This document shows, piece by piece, positions 6,928 to 13,732 of a DNA stretch of 13,732 bases. This stretch comes from Thermococcus sp. (GTDB lineage: Archaea > Methanobacteriota_B > Thermococci > Thermococcales > Thermococcaceae). The stretch's first letter is position 1. Every line of letters begins with the position of its first letter. Below the pieces are notes generated by a model. The model was not told the DNA's origin and did not search any database. It was given only the letters and a program-made list of their open reading frames with translations. The position numbers and the translations under genes were made by a program. The stretch spans positions 1 to 13,732 of the forward strand of contig JALVUT010000119.1 of assembly GCA_027035445.1 (NCBI GenBank). The letters run 5' to 3'.

Positions 6928-8114
6928 GACACGTTATTATTGGGGCAGGTGGGGCAGGAACTGCAGCTGCCGAAACGATAAGCGAAAACTCCGAGGATGA
7001 GATCGTGGTAATAAACCGCGAGAAGACACTACCATACTCTCCGGCAGCGCTCCCCTACTACATAGAGGGGACGGTGAGGAGGGAAAAGCTTTTCATATGG
7101 AACTGGCGCTTCGTGCGCTCCAGCGGCATAGACTACGTGATGGGGCGGGAGGTCGAGAACATCGATGTGGAGAAAAAGAGGGTCTCCCTCGACAACGGAG
7201 AGGAGATAGATTACGACAGGCTGCTTATATCCAGCGGAGCGAAGCCCAACATAATCCCCCAGTTCAGGAGAGAGAATGTCATAGGGGTTAGGACAATTGA
7301 AGACGCCGACAGGCTGAAGCGGATACGGGGCAGGGTGATAATAATAGGTGCCGGGCCTGTCGCTGTTGAAACTGCCATAGCCCTCAGGAGGCTTGGAGCT
7401 GATCCCATAATAATCTGTCGCTCAAGGATCCTCAGAAGGCTCTTTGATGAGGATATCTCCGACATAATCAGGGACGTCATGATACTCAACGGCGTGAAGG
7501 TTCTTTTCGAGAAGAGTGTAGAGCTGGTTGGAGAACCCGTGGAGGGAATAAAGGCACCGTGCGGTATCGTCTATGGAGATCTGATAGTGGCGGCGCTGGG
7601 TGTGAGACCCAACCTATCCTTTGTGGACGGCAGGATTGCCTTGGGAGAGCGTGGTGGAATCCTGACTGACGAGAGGATGGGAACAAATGTAAAGGATGTC
7701 TACGCCGCCGGGGATTGCGCCGAGACCCGGGATTTGATAACGGGCCGCTACGGCATCTTCGCCATCTGGCCTCTCGCGAGGGAGCAGGGCCGGGTCGCGG
7801 GATACAACATGCTTGGGGTTGAAAAGCACTACCGAGGCTCGATAAACATGAACATAATAACGATATTCGACAAGGTCTTTGCCTCGATAGGAACCTTCAC
7901 AGGCGCAAGGAAAGAGGTATGGCACGGCTCACACATAGCGAAGCTCTTCATCGAAAACGGCAGGCTGAACGGGGCTCAGCTCGTCGGCAAGTACGCACTC
8001 CAGTATGCGGGTGCCGTGGAGTATCTGGTTAGGAGCAGAAGGGCCGTCAGGATGGAGTCCATGAGCGACGCAAAGAATTTCATAAAAGAAGTATGGCAGA
8101 GCGTAACGGCATGA
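6924..8114 (+). CDS. FAD/NAD(P)-dependent oxidoreductase, putative pyridine-nucleotide subunit of the tandem-AOR complex
   Basis: A 396-residue flavoprotein of the pyridine nucleotide-disulfide oxidoreductase fold. It has an N-terminal FAD Rossmann motif (GAGGAG, 7-12), a central NAD(P) motif (GAGPVAVETA from 142), and the second FAD motif DVYAAGDCAE (258 onward, Asp264). The redox cysteine of CoA-disulfide reductase and NADH oxidase (CGLPY) is absent: the segment reads SPAALPYY with Ala41 in its place. This points to simple hydride/electron transfer rather than disulfide chemistry, as in AorC of the Aromatoleum complex or NirB/rubredoxin-reductase-like proteins. GGTGAT (6913-6918) ends 5 nt before the ATG, which overlaps the stop of tandem AOR copy 2. 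As the last gene of the operon it probably links the polyferredoxin and tungsten subunits to NAD(H) or NADP(H). The fold is certain; partner and direction are inferred. Confidence 0.86.
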   Translation: MRHVIIGAGGAGTAAAETISENSEDEIVVINREKTLPYSPAALPYYIEGTVRREKLFIWNWRFVRSSGIDYVMGREVENIDVEKKRVSLDNGEEIDYDRLLISSGAKPNIIPQFRRENVIGVRTIEDADRLKRIRGRVIIIGAGPVAVETAIALRRLGADPIIICRSRILRRLFDEDISDIIRDVMILNGVKVLFEKSVELVGEPVEGIKAPCGIVYGDLIVAALGVRPNLSFVDGRIALGERGGILTDERMGTNVKDVYAAGDCAETRDLITGRYGIFAIWPLAREQGRVAGYNMLGVEKHYRGSINMNIITIFDKVFASIGTFTGARKEVWHGSHIAKLFIENGRLNGAQLVGKYALQYAGAVEYLVRSRRAVRMESMSDAKNFIKEVWQSVTA

Positions 8115-8154
8115 AGCAACGGATCATCCTTCGATTTCTAAAGGTGGTCACCCT

Positions 8155-8170
8155 CTATCTTTGGTTTTTA
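8155..8170 (+). terminator. T-rich terminator of the polyferredoxin/AOR operon
   Basis: A pyrimidine-rich stretch ending CTTTGGTTTTTA (T-run 8165-8169) lies about 45 nt after the stop at 8112-8114 and before the end of the convergent gene. This fits archaeal oligo-T termination. No strong stem precedes it. Confidence 0.45.
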
Positions 8171-8189
8171 GGGCCATAGCAACAACACC

Positions 8190-9623
8190 TCAATCAAAAG
8201 AAACCGTTTTGAGAGAGATCCTAGAAGCCTCCCTGTCCTTTTTAGTACTGTAGTAGATGTTGAGAACCCCCCGTATAGCCCTTCTCAGGATAAAGCCACG
8301 ACGTTCAATCACATCTTTTATGAGAACCTTAGGACGAAGGTAGAATGAGAGGTAGGCCTTTCTCAAAAGCTTCGATATCTGCTCGGGGGTGAAGTACTTT
8401 AATTTCATAACGGGATCGATAGTCGTGTACTTCCTCCAGTTGCGGGTCAGAAGAAGGCTGTGCTCTACCGCATACTGCCAGAGCCTCGTTCCAGGGTAGG
8501 GGGTTGCCACGGTGAACTGGGCAAAATCAACGCCAACTCTCTTGGCGAACCCTATGGTTGTATCTATCTCCTCTCTGGTTTCCTCAGGAAAACCTATTAT
8601 GAAAGAACCCAGTGCCCGGAGGCCGGCTTTTTTTGCAGTTTTAACGGCATCAATGGACTGCTGAGGGGTTATCCCCTTCCCGATGAAATCCAGCGTTCTC
8701 TGGGAACCCGATTCTATCCCAAAGTACACGGTGTGGCAGCCACCGGCTCTCATCGCCCTCGCTATCTTCTCGCTGAAGGTGTTGACCCTTGAGGATGCAG
8801 TCCAGGTTACGTCAAGCCCCTCCTCCTTTATTCTCCTTGGAATATCAACGGCCCTCCTCCTGTTGAGGGTGAAGGTATCGTCGAGGAACTCTATTTCCCT
8901 CTTGCCGTACTCGTTGCGCAGGATTGAGAGTTCTTCGATGACCCTTTCAACGCTGTGACCGCGCCATCTCTTCCCAAACTGGAGCGAAGAGGAGCAGAAG
9001 GCGCAGTTGAAGGGACACCCCCTGCTCGTCATTACCGTACCGAAAGGTGTCCCATCGGCGACGTATTCCTCCATCGGAAGGAGGTCATAGGAGGGTATCG
9101 GGATCTCGTCCACGTTCTTTATAAGGGGCCGTGGGGGCTCGTTTCTTATCTTCCCGCTCTTCCTGTCCTTGTAAGACAGTCCCAGTATCCCTTTGAGCCC
9201 CTTATTCTTATCCAAGGCATCAATAAGTTCCCTGAAGGTGAGTTCCCCCTCACCACGAACCACTGCGTCTATGCAGGGGCACTCCCTCATAGTAAGCTCT
9301 GGGGCAAAGGTGACGTGAGGACCACCCATAACCACGAAGACGTTTTCATTCAGGTTCTTTGCGATCCTCGCTATGGCGTAGGCGTCGTACATCGCCGAAG
9401 TGGTGGCGGTTATCCCGACTATATCTGGATCAAAGAGCTTGATCCTTCTCATCACATCGGGGAACGTCAGATCCTCGGCTATACCATCGATGATTTTGAC
9501 ATCGTGATCATCTCTAACCATTGAGGCTAGGTAAGCGAGACCCAGGGGCGGACCCGTTGTGCCCACGACCCTCTTTATCGCACTCTCGGTTGGAGGGAGT
9601 ATCAGAAGAACCCTCAACTCCAA
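8190..9623 (-). CDS. B12-binding-domain radical SAM enzyme, substrate unknown
   Basis: A 477-residue class B radical SAM protein. Residues 1 to about 140 resemble the cobalamin-binding Rossmann domain (LLILPP, GPPLGLAYLASM, MGGPHVTFAPEL, VVRGEGELTF). The radical SAM core has the 4Fe-4S motif C203-x3-C207-x2-C210, then EFLDDTF and YFGIESGSQ (the SAM-contact region). A basic C-terminal tail (about 415-477) is typical of BchE-like proteins. In archaea this class includes methylases and enzymes that modify tetraether lipids (ring, bridge and calditol synthases), but nothing here assigns one. The start is the TTG at 9623-9621, with only a weak GGGG upstream and TATA-like AGATATATC about 8-16 nt before it, so the start is uncertain by a few codons. 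It follows the permease gene by 58 bp on the same strand and may be co-transcribed with it. Confidence 0.85.
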   Translation of the reverse strand: MELRVLLILPPTESAIKRVVGTTGPPLGLAYLASMVRDDHDVKIIDGIAEDLTFPDVMRRIKLFDPDIVGITATTSAMYDAYAIARIAKNLNENVFVVMGGPHVTFAPELTMRECPCIDAVVRGEGELTFRELIDALDKNKGLKGILGLSYKDRKSGKIRNEPPRPLIKNVDEIPIPSYDLLPMEEYVADGTPFGTVMTSRGCPFNCAFCSSSLQFGKRWRGHSVERVIEELSILRNEYGKREIEFLDDTFTLNRRRAVDIPRRIKEEGLDVTWTASSRVNTFSEKIARAMRAGGCHTVYFGIESGSQRTLDFIGKGITPQQSIDAVKTAKKAGLRALGSFIIGFPEETREEIDTTIGFAKRVGVDFAQFTVATPYPGTRLWQYAVEHSLLLTRNWRKYTTIDPVMKLKYFTPEQISKLLRKAYLSFYLRPKVLIKDVIERRGFILRRAIRGVLNIYYSTKKDREASRISLKTVSFD

Positions 9624-9681
9624 CGCCCCTTGATATATCTGGTCCCTAAAGGGTAAAAAGGTAGCGGTAGACTGAAGGTGC

Positions 9682-10710
9682 TCATGCGGAAACCGTTGCC
9701 CCTTCCTCCTGCAGCACCGCGCATTTCCAGAGCCCCGCTATCTTTCTCCAGCCCTTCACATAACCAACCAGGAAAGGTATCTGAACTACAGGGGTTATAG
9801 CCGGCGCTATCGCCATAAGACCGGTCCCCGCTGCTAGGGCTATTGCCATTGCTGTTCCCTCATTCTTTCCGACGGAAGTGAAGGTTATCGCCATATGATC
9901 TTTGTAGGGAATCCCTGCGGCCCTGTCAACAAGGGTCATAAAGAGCAGGGCCGTGATATAGTAGAGAACTAGTGGTATCAATGCTACCCCGACGATACCG
10001 GGCTTACCGGCTATGAGCTTCGCCTTCTCCATGAAGATGAGGAAGACGATGGTGTACATGCCAAGGAGCGAGATTGAGGGAAAGGCTGGCTTTATCCTGA
10101 GGAAACCCTCCGGGCCAAGTTTGCCCATAAGGTAGGTCCGGGTGAGCATGCCAAGTATCATGGGCGTTACGACGACTACTAGGATGGTTCTGACGAGGAG
10201 CCACGCCGAAATCGCCACGTGATAACTGGAAGCGAAGATTTTAAGCCAGCCGGGGACGGTGACAATCGCCAAGGTGAAGCTCAGGGCGACCACTATAGTT
10301 GCCAGCTCGATGTTACCCTTTGTGAAGCCGGTGTAGGCTATGCTCATAGAAGAGCAGGGGACGACAACGGCCAGAAGCAGTCCAAGGGCGAGCATATGGT
10401 TCATCGGATGAAAGAGCCCGGTGAGCCAGATTGCCCCGTACATGATGAGGGGGGAGATTACAAGTCCCATGGTAAGGGCTATCGTCAGTTGCTTCCCAAG
10501 CTTCGCACCCTTCTTGAGCTCGCCGAGGCGGAGATTGACCATCATCGGGTAAATCATGCTAATAACGACGAGCATGTTGAGGAGCTTGAGCGTGTTATGG
10601 TAAGGTTTGATGTTGATGTGGTTACCCGCATAAAAGCCGAATATCATTGAGAGGGTGACGTAAACCGGGAGGTACTTGTCAAGGTGGTTCCTGAGCCTGA
10701 GCCAGTTCAT
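9682..10710 (-). CDS. Bile acid:sodium symporter / ACR3-like membrane transporter
   Basis: A 342-residue integral membrane protein with about ten hydrophobic segments (for example 14-30, 42-60, 74-96, 106-118, 135-157, 168-189, 211-227, 237-262, 286-303) and no signal peptide. PCSSM with Cys119 in a helix break, followed by GFTKGN, resembles the conserved Cys motif of ACR3 arsenite exporters. TSVGKNEGTAMAIALA (278-293) matches the second helix break of the bile acid:sodium symporter superfamily. It may therefore export a metalloid oxyanion or move an organic anion; the Cys favours ACR3-like function but does not prove it. GGTGAT lies 5 nt before the ATG. The ATG overlaps the stop of the UspA gene upstream by 4 nt, so the two are translationally coupled. 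The C-terminal end after 320 is hydrophilic and contains Cys330. Confidence 0.82.
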   Translation of the reverse strand: MNWLRLRNHLDKYLPVYVTLSMIFGFYAGNHINIKPYHNTLKLLNMLVVISMIYPMMVNLRLGELKKGAKLGKQLTIALTMGLVISPLIMYGAIWLTGLFHPMNHMLALGLLLAVVVPCSSMSIAYTGFTKGNIELATIVVALSFTLAIVTVPGWLKIFASSYHVAISAWLLVRTILVVVVTPMILGMLTRTYLMGKLGPEGFLRIKPAFPSISLLGMYTIVFLIFMEKAKLIAGKPGIVGVALIPLVLYYITALLFMTLVDRAAGIPYKDHMAITFTSVGKNEGTAMAIALAAGTGLMAIAPAITPVVQIPFLVGYVKGWRKIAGLWKCAVLQEEGATVSA

Positions 10711-11195
10711 ACCCCATCACCCCCGCAACTGCAGTGAGTCTTGATTATGAGGACGGGCCTCTTTGTCTTCCTCAGTACGCGGACGGTCGTTGAACCGAGG
10801 ATCTCGTGGGAGAACCCGAGCTTTCCATGGCTTGGAAGGATAATAAGCGATACGTCCTCTTCCTCTGCAACTCTGACTATCTCCTCCCAAGGGAAGCCAA
10901 ACCTCACCATCACCCTGACCTTTTCCACCTTGAATGCCCTCTTTACATTCTCAACCTTTTCAAGGAGCTTTTCCATGATCTTTCTCTCAAGTTTCTTCTT
11001 GACCTCTTCCATCTCAAGCTCCTCCTTCCCATAGAGGAGGGAATATCCATTGAGAAGGTCTTCAAGTGTGCCCTCGTCTATCACGTGCAGGAGAATCAAC
11101 TCCTCGACTTTCATCCTGTTCATTTCCTCAAAGCGCTTGGCTGCCCTGTAAGAACCCTCGCTGAAATCCGTTGGAAACAGCACCTTCCTGAACAC
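10707..11195 (-). CDS. Universal stress protein (UspA) domain protein with a Cys-rich tail
   Basis: A 162-residue UspA-fold protein. It has an N-terminal KVLFPTDFSEGS (strand 1 and the nucleotide-contact Asp10), a central charged helix (about 55-85) likely to form a coiled coil, and the C-terminal nucleotide loop SHG-x9-GST (122-136) with PVLIIK after it. The glycine that usually precedes SHG is Pro, so ATP binding is likely but not certain. It ends THCSCGGDGV; the HCSC (154-157) is unusual for this family and could bind a metal or metalloid. The GTG at 11195 is preferred to the ATG at 11201 or GTG at 11204 because GGTGAT (11205-11200) then has a 4-nt spacer, as in neighbouring genes, and the protein begins at strand 1. 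It overlaps the permease gene by 4 nt, so it probably regulates or senses for that transporter. Confidence 0.85.
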   Translation of the reverse strand: MFRKVLFPTDFSEGSYRAAKRFEEMNRMKVEELILLHVIDEGTLEDLLNGYSLLYGKEELEMEEVKKKLERKIMEKLLEKVENVKRAFKVEKVRVMVRFGFPWEEIVRVAEEEDVSLIILPSHGKLGFSHEILGSTTVRVLRKTKRPVLIIKTHCSCGGDGV

Positions 11196-11220
11196 TTCCA
11201 TCACCTCAATCTCTTTTCAT

Positions 11221-11266
11221 TTTAAAATATATTCATTAATTAGACTGCCCTAATTATTTTTAAGTT
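11221..11266 (-). promoter_or_regulatory. Promoter region of the UspA-permease operon
   Basis: On the minus strand, GAAAAACTTAAAAATAATTA (about 11267-11248) matches an archaeal BRE plus TATA box and would start transcription near 11230. A second A/T-rich element, TATATTTTAAA (11231-11221), lies closer to the gene and would start it near 11202, inside the ribosome-binding site. The first is the better fit. Confidence 0.4.
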
Positions 11267-11384
11267 TTTCTGGTCAGATATGGGTAACAGTGCGATCATT
11301 TAACAGACTAACATCTCCACATCACCCCCCATAACGGGAAGGATGTGACCATGCAGCGGGCGGATGCTCTCGGGAATAAGTGTT

Positions 11385-11394
11385 TGCATATGCA
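11385..11394. promoter_or_regulatory. 10-bp perfect palindrome next to the TATA box of the NifX-like gene; candidate operator
   Basis: TGCATATGCA is its own reverse complement and ends 5 bp before the TATA box at 11400-11406, so a dimeric regulator bound here would cover the TFB recognition region. It is one of few ordered elements in the 246-bp divergent region; an inverted pair CACATC / GATGTG lies farther upstream (about 11316-11347). Confidence 0.3.
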
Positions 11395-11436
11395 CAAAGT
11401 TTATATCTGAAGGAAGTTTCACTGATTAAGGGGGTG
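11394..11436 (+). promoter_or_regulatory. Promoter and ribosome-binding site of the NifX-like gene
   Basis: CACAAAG followed by TTTATAT (11400-11406) fits a BRE/TATA pair and predicts transcription start near 11428. GGGGTG at 11431-11436 is the ribosome-binding site, 5 nt before the ATG at 11442, giving a leader of about 14 nt. Confidence 0.5.
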
Positions 11437-11441
11437 TCAAG

Positions 11442-11825
11442 ATGAGAATAGTCGTTCCGGCAGAGGATGAGAAAGGGCTTGAGAGTAACGTTAGCAGGCA
11501 CTTTGGGAGAGCCAGATACTTCGTCTTCGTTGACATCGATGGAAACGAGATTAAAGGCTCCGAGGTCGTCGAGGTTCCCTTCGAAGAGCACGGCCCGGGG
11601 GATCTGCCCAACTTCGTCAAAGAGCATGATGGAGAGGTGGTTCTGGCCTACGGCATGGGTCAGAAAGCGATAGGATTTTTCAACCAGCTCGGAATAGAGG
11701 TCGTTACCGGTGCCTACGGCCCAATTAAGGACGTCGTCAGAGCCTTCATAGAGCAGGTTCTTGAGGTCGACCCTCACTGGAAGGAAAAGATAGAAGAGGA
11801 GAAGGAGAGCGGGCACATCCACTGA
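11442..11825 (+). CDS. NifX/NifB-like small protein (dinitrogenase iron-molybdenum cofactor family)
   Basis: A 127-residue single-domain protein of the NifX/NifB-C-terminal fold. It starts MRIVVPAEDEKGLESNVSRH, followed by FGRARYFVFVDID, then LAYGMGQKAIGFF near 70-82 and GIEVVTGAYGPIKDVVRAFI. These are the hallmarks of the family (HFGRA... and a GxGxKAI-type loop). Members bind or carry metal clusters or oxyanions in nitrogen fixers; free-standing copies are common in organisms without nitrogenase, where the role is usually unknown. The C-terminus is charged and ends GHIH, which could bind a metal. No cysteine is present, so it does not hold an iron-sulfur cluster by Cys. It is a single-gene unit with its own promoter. 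The neighbouring tungsten enzymes make a role in tungsten or molybdenum handling tempting, but nothing in the sequence shows it. Confidence 0.85.
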   Translation: MRIVVPAEDEKGLESNVSRHFGRARYFVFVDIDGNEIKGSEVVEVPFEEHGPGDLPNFVKEHDGEVVLAYGMGQKAIGFFNQLGIEVVTGAYGPIKDVVRAFIEQVLEVDPHWKEKIEEEKESGHIH

Positions 11826-11863
11826 TGTACCGTTGTCAGTTTATGGAACCTGTTGCAGGGAAC

Positions 11864-11877
11864 CAAACAAAAATAAG
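11864..11877 (-). terminator. T-rich terminator of the AOR gene on the minus strand
   Basis: Downstream of the AOR stop (11888-11886) the minus strand reads CCTTATTTTTGTTTGG, an oligo-T tract about 10-20 nt after the stop. It lies between the convergent NifX-like and AOR genes. Confidence 0.45.
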
Positions 11878-11885
11878 GGGAGGAC

Positions 11886-13706
11886 TCACAGGAACTCCTC
11901 AAGGCCCAGCTCTTTGATTTTGTTCTCCGTTATTCTTCCATCGTCAGTCCAGCCTCTGAGGGAGTAGTAGCGCGGCAGCATCTCCTTCAACCTGACGACG
12001 TGTCCCTTATTGGGGCCGTCCGGCATCGGCTCTTCCGTGAGCCTCTTGGGCAGGGTGTCCTCCCTGAGCGGGTCGAGACCCGCCTTAAGGTTGAAGAGCC
12101 TCTCCGCGTTCCATATCCTTTCCCCTATCTTAAGATACTCCTCGGTGGTCAGATCCCAGCCGGTTGCAGCGTTGAGCATGTCACGGTAGTCGTCCCCTCC
12201 AAGGCCAAAGGTTGTGAAAACACAGAGGCCGGCGGCGTCTATTATCGCGGTGAGGTTCTGGAAGAGTATGAGCATCTTGACCTTCTCATCGCTTATGTCA
12301 TGCGGATCCATCTTGTATGGATAACCGAGTATCTCAGGGCTGATCATGTAAGCCTTGATGTGATCCCCGCCACGGTTGTCGGTGGCGTAGCCGAGACCGT
12401 GCCCCTCCGCTCCCCTCGGGTCATAGGCTGGGAGCTCCTGCTTCTTGACGCCCATGAAGTACTCGGTTCCACCGTACGCCTCAGCAAGACGGTAGCCACC
12501 CTCCGCCAGTTTGTCTCCGAAGTCCTTCCTGTAGGCTATCTTCTCGATGTAATAGTGGAGAACCTCGGTGTTGCCCCATCTGAACGGAGGGGCGTCCTCG
12601 CCGAGGTCTTCCTGCTTGAGAAGCCCCTTCTCGTAGAGCTCCATAGCGGTGGCAAGGGTTCCTCCCGTGGAAATGGTGTCCATTCCAAGGTCGTCTATGA
12701 GGTGGTTGGCCTCGATGATGCTCGCGAGGTCGTTTATGCCGAGGTGGGCCCCAAGTGCCCAGGTACTTTCATACTCCGGCCCCTCGGTAATCCCCACGGT
12801 TCCAACCTTGTTGACCCTTCCACAGCCGATCGGACAGGCGTAGCACGGCTTGTTCCTGACCAAGTATTTCGCGGTCATGGCCTCGCCGCTCTGCTCTTCA
12901 GCGTACTCGAAGACGCCGGTCTTGAAGTTTCTGGTCGGGTAGAGGCCGTTTGAGTTTATAATGTTAACCAGAACCGCGGTACCGTAGTTCGGCAGTCCGC
13001 CGCCCGCTACCGGATCCTTCTTTAACTTCTCAATCTTCTCCTTAACAACGCTCGTAAACTTGCTCCTGTCCGCAACTTCAACACGCTTGTGTCCCCTGAC
13101 AACTATGGCTTTGAGCTTCTTGCTCCCCATAACCGCACCTACGCCACCCCTTCCGGCGGCACGGTGACCATTGTTCATAACTGCTGCAATCTTTACGAGG
13201 TTTTCACCAGCCGGGCCGATAGATGCAATTTGGATGTGTTTGTCCCCTATTTCCTCCATTAGGGCCTCTTCTGTCTCACCAACGCGCTTGCCCCAGAGGT
13301 GGGATGCGTCCTTGAGCTCAACATGGTCATCGTTGATGTACAGGTAAACCGGATGGTCAGCTTTTCCTTCCACTATAACAGCGTCCCAGCCGGCGAACTT
13401 GAGCTCGGCTCCAAAGAAGCCGCCCGAGTTGGCCATCGCTATATAGCCTGTCAGAGGGCTCTTGGTTATAACCATGTACCTCCCACCGGTTGGTGCCGTG
13501 GTTCCTGTCAGTGGACCGGTAGTGTAGAGTATTTTATTGTCCGGGCTCAGCGGGTCAACTTTCGGGTCGATCTCCTTGAGGAGGTAGTGGATCCCGAAAC
13601 CCCTAGTTCCAAGCCACTTCTGGGCGAACTTTTCGTCAAAGGTTTCTTCGCTAATTTTCCCAGTGGAGAGGTTTACCCTCAGAATTTTTCCCCAGTATCC
13701 GAACAT
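11886..13706 (-). CDS. aor: Tungsten-containing aldehyde:ferredoxin oxidoreductase
   Basis: A 606-residue canonical AOR; the P. furiosus enzyme is 605 residues. It oxidises aldehydes to carboxylic acids with ferredoxin as acceptor, using a tungsten bis-pterin and one 4Fe-4S cluster in the cytoplasm. Key residues fall at the known positions: C288, C291, C295 and C495 for the cluster; DDLGMD (338-343) and DAAGLC (490-495) as the two pterin motifs; E313 in GPEYE; and H449 in GGDH (H448 in P. furiosus). ELPAYDPRG and the C-terminal YYSLRGW are also present. The ATG at 13706 is chosen because the protein then begins MFGYWGKILRVNLSTGK like its family and the residue numbers agree; GGAGG (13719-13715) precedes it by 8 nt. 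The in-frame ATG at 13721 would add five residues and cannot be excluded. It is convergent with the NifX-like gene, and its promoter lies outside the window. Confidence 0.95.
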   Translation of the reverse strand: MFGYWGKILRVNLSTGKISEETFDEKFAQKWLGTRGFGIHYLLKEIDPKVDPLSPDNKILYTTGPLTGTTAPTGGRYMVITKSPLTGYIAMANSGGFFGAELKFAGWDAVIVEGKADHPVYLYINDDHVELKDASHLWGKRVGETEEALMEEIGDKHIQIASIGPAGENLVKIAAVMNNGHRAAGRGGVGAVMGSKKLKAIVVRGHKRVEVADRSKFTSVVKEKIEKLKKDPVAGGGLPNYGTAVLVNIINSNGLYPTRNFKTGVFEYAEEQSGEAMTAKYLVRNKPCYACPIGCGRVNKVGTVGITEGPEYESTWALGAHLGINDLASIIEANHLIDDLGMDTISTGGTLATAMELYEKGLLKQEDLGEDAPPFRWGNTEVLHYYIEKIAYRKDFGDKLAEGGYRLAEAYGGTEYFMGVKKQELPAYDPRGAEGHGLGYATDNRGGDHIKAYMISPEILGYPYKMDPHDISDEKVKMLILFQNLTAIIDAAGLCVFTTFGLGGDDYRDMLNAATGWDLTTEEYLKIGERIWNAERLFNLKAGLDPLREDTLPKRLTEEPMPDGPNKGHVVRLKEMLPRYYSLRGWTDDGRITENKIKELGLEEFL

Positions 13707-13732
13707 GTTTCGTGCCTCCATATGTTCCTTGC

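Noticed and set aside
11322..11822. 166-codon minus-strand frame opposite the NifX-like gene
   Set aside because: The plus-strand gene has a clear family match, ribosome-binding site and TATA box; the minus frame is its shadow.
12000..12953. 317-codon plus-strand frame opposite the AOR gene
   Set aside because: It lies wholly inside a canonical AOR gene and arises from its G/C-rich codon usage.

Overview
The window looks like chromosomal DNA of a hyperthermophilic archaeon of the Thermococcales (Thermococcus/Pyrococcus type). The evidence is GGTGAT/GAGG-type Shine-Dalgarno sites 3-8 nt before most starts, archaeal TATA boxes, tightly overlapping operons, and three tungsten aldehyde:ferredoxin oxidoreductase (AOR) family genes within about 10 kb. 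I see no rRNA, tRNA, CRISPR array or intact insertion sequence.

Layout: (1) 1-158, minus strand, the 5' part of an unrecognised gene whose ribosome-binding site lies in a perfect 7-bp inverted repeat. (2) 342-2171, plus strand, a fused FMN / 4Fe-4S / FAD-NAD oxidoreductase of the old yellow enzyme / 2,4-dienoyl-CoA reductase / trimethylamine dehydrogenase class. (3) 2172-2917, about 750 bp with no convincing gene; its last 40 bp carry a promoter. (4) 2918-8114, plus strand, a four-gene operon: a 16-cysteine polyferredoxin, two tandem divergent AOR-family large subunits, and a FAD/NAD(P) oxidoreductase, with junctions of 0 nt, 5 nt and a 4-nt overlap, closed by a T-rich terminator. (5) 8190-11195, minus strand: a UspA protein overlapping an ACR3/bile-acid-symporter-like permease, then a B12-binding radical SAM enzyme. 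(6) 11442-11825, plus strand, a NifX/NifB-like small protein with its own promoter. (7) 11886-13706, minus strand, a canonical AOR whose key residues fall at or within one position of those known for the Pyrococcus furiosus enzyme.

The most interesting unit is the operon at 2918-8114. It has the parts of the AorABC-type aldehyde oxidoreductase described in Aromatoleum (polyferredoxin, tungsten subunit, FAD/NADH subunit), but with two different tungsten subunits. Both keep the fold, the 4Fe-4S cysteines and the second pterin motif. Both lack the AOR active-site Glu and His and the first Asp of the first pterin motif, all of which are present in the canonical AOR at 11886-13706. I infer a tungstopterin oxidoreductase that passes electrons through the polyferredoxin to or from NAD(P), on an unknown substrate and with altered active-site chemistry.
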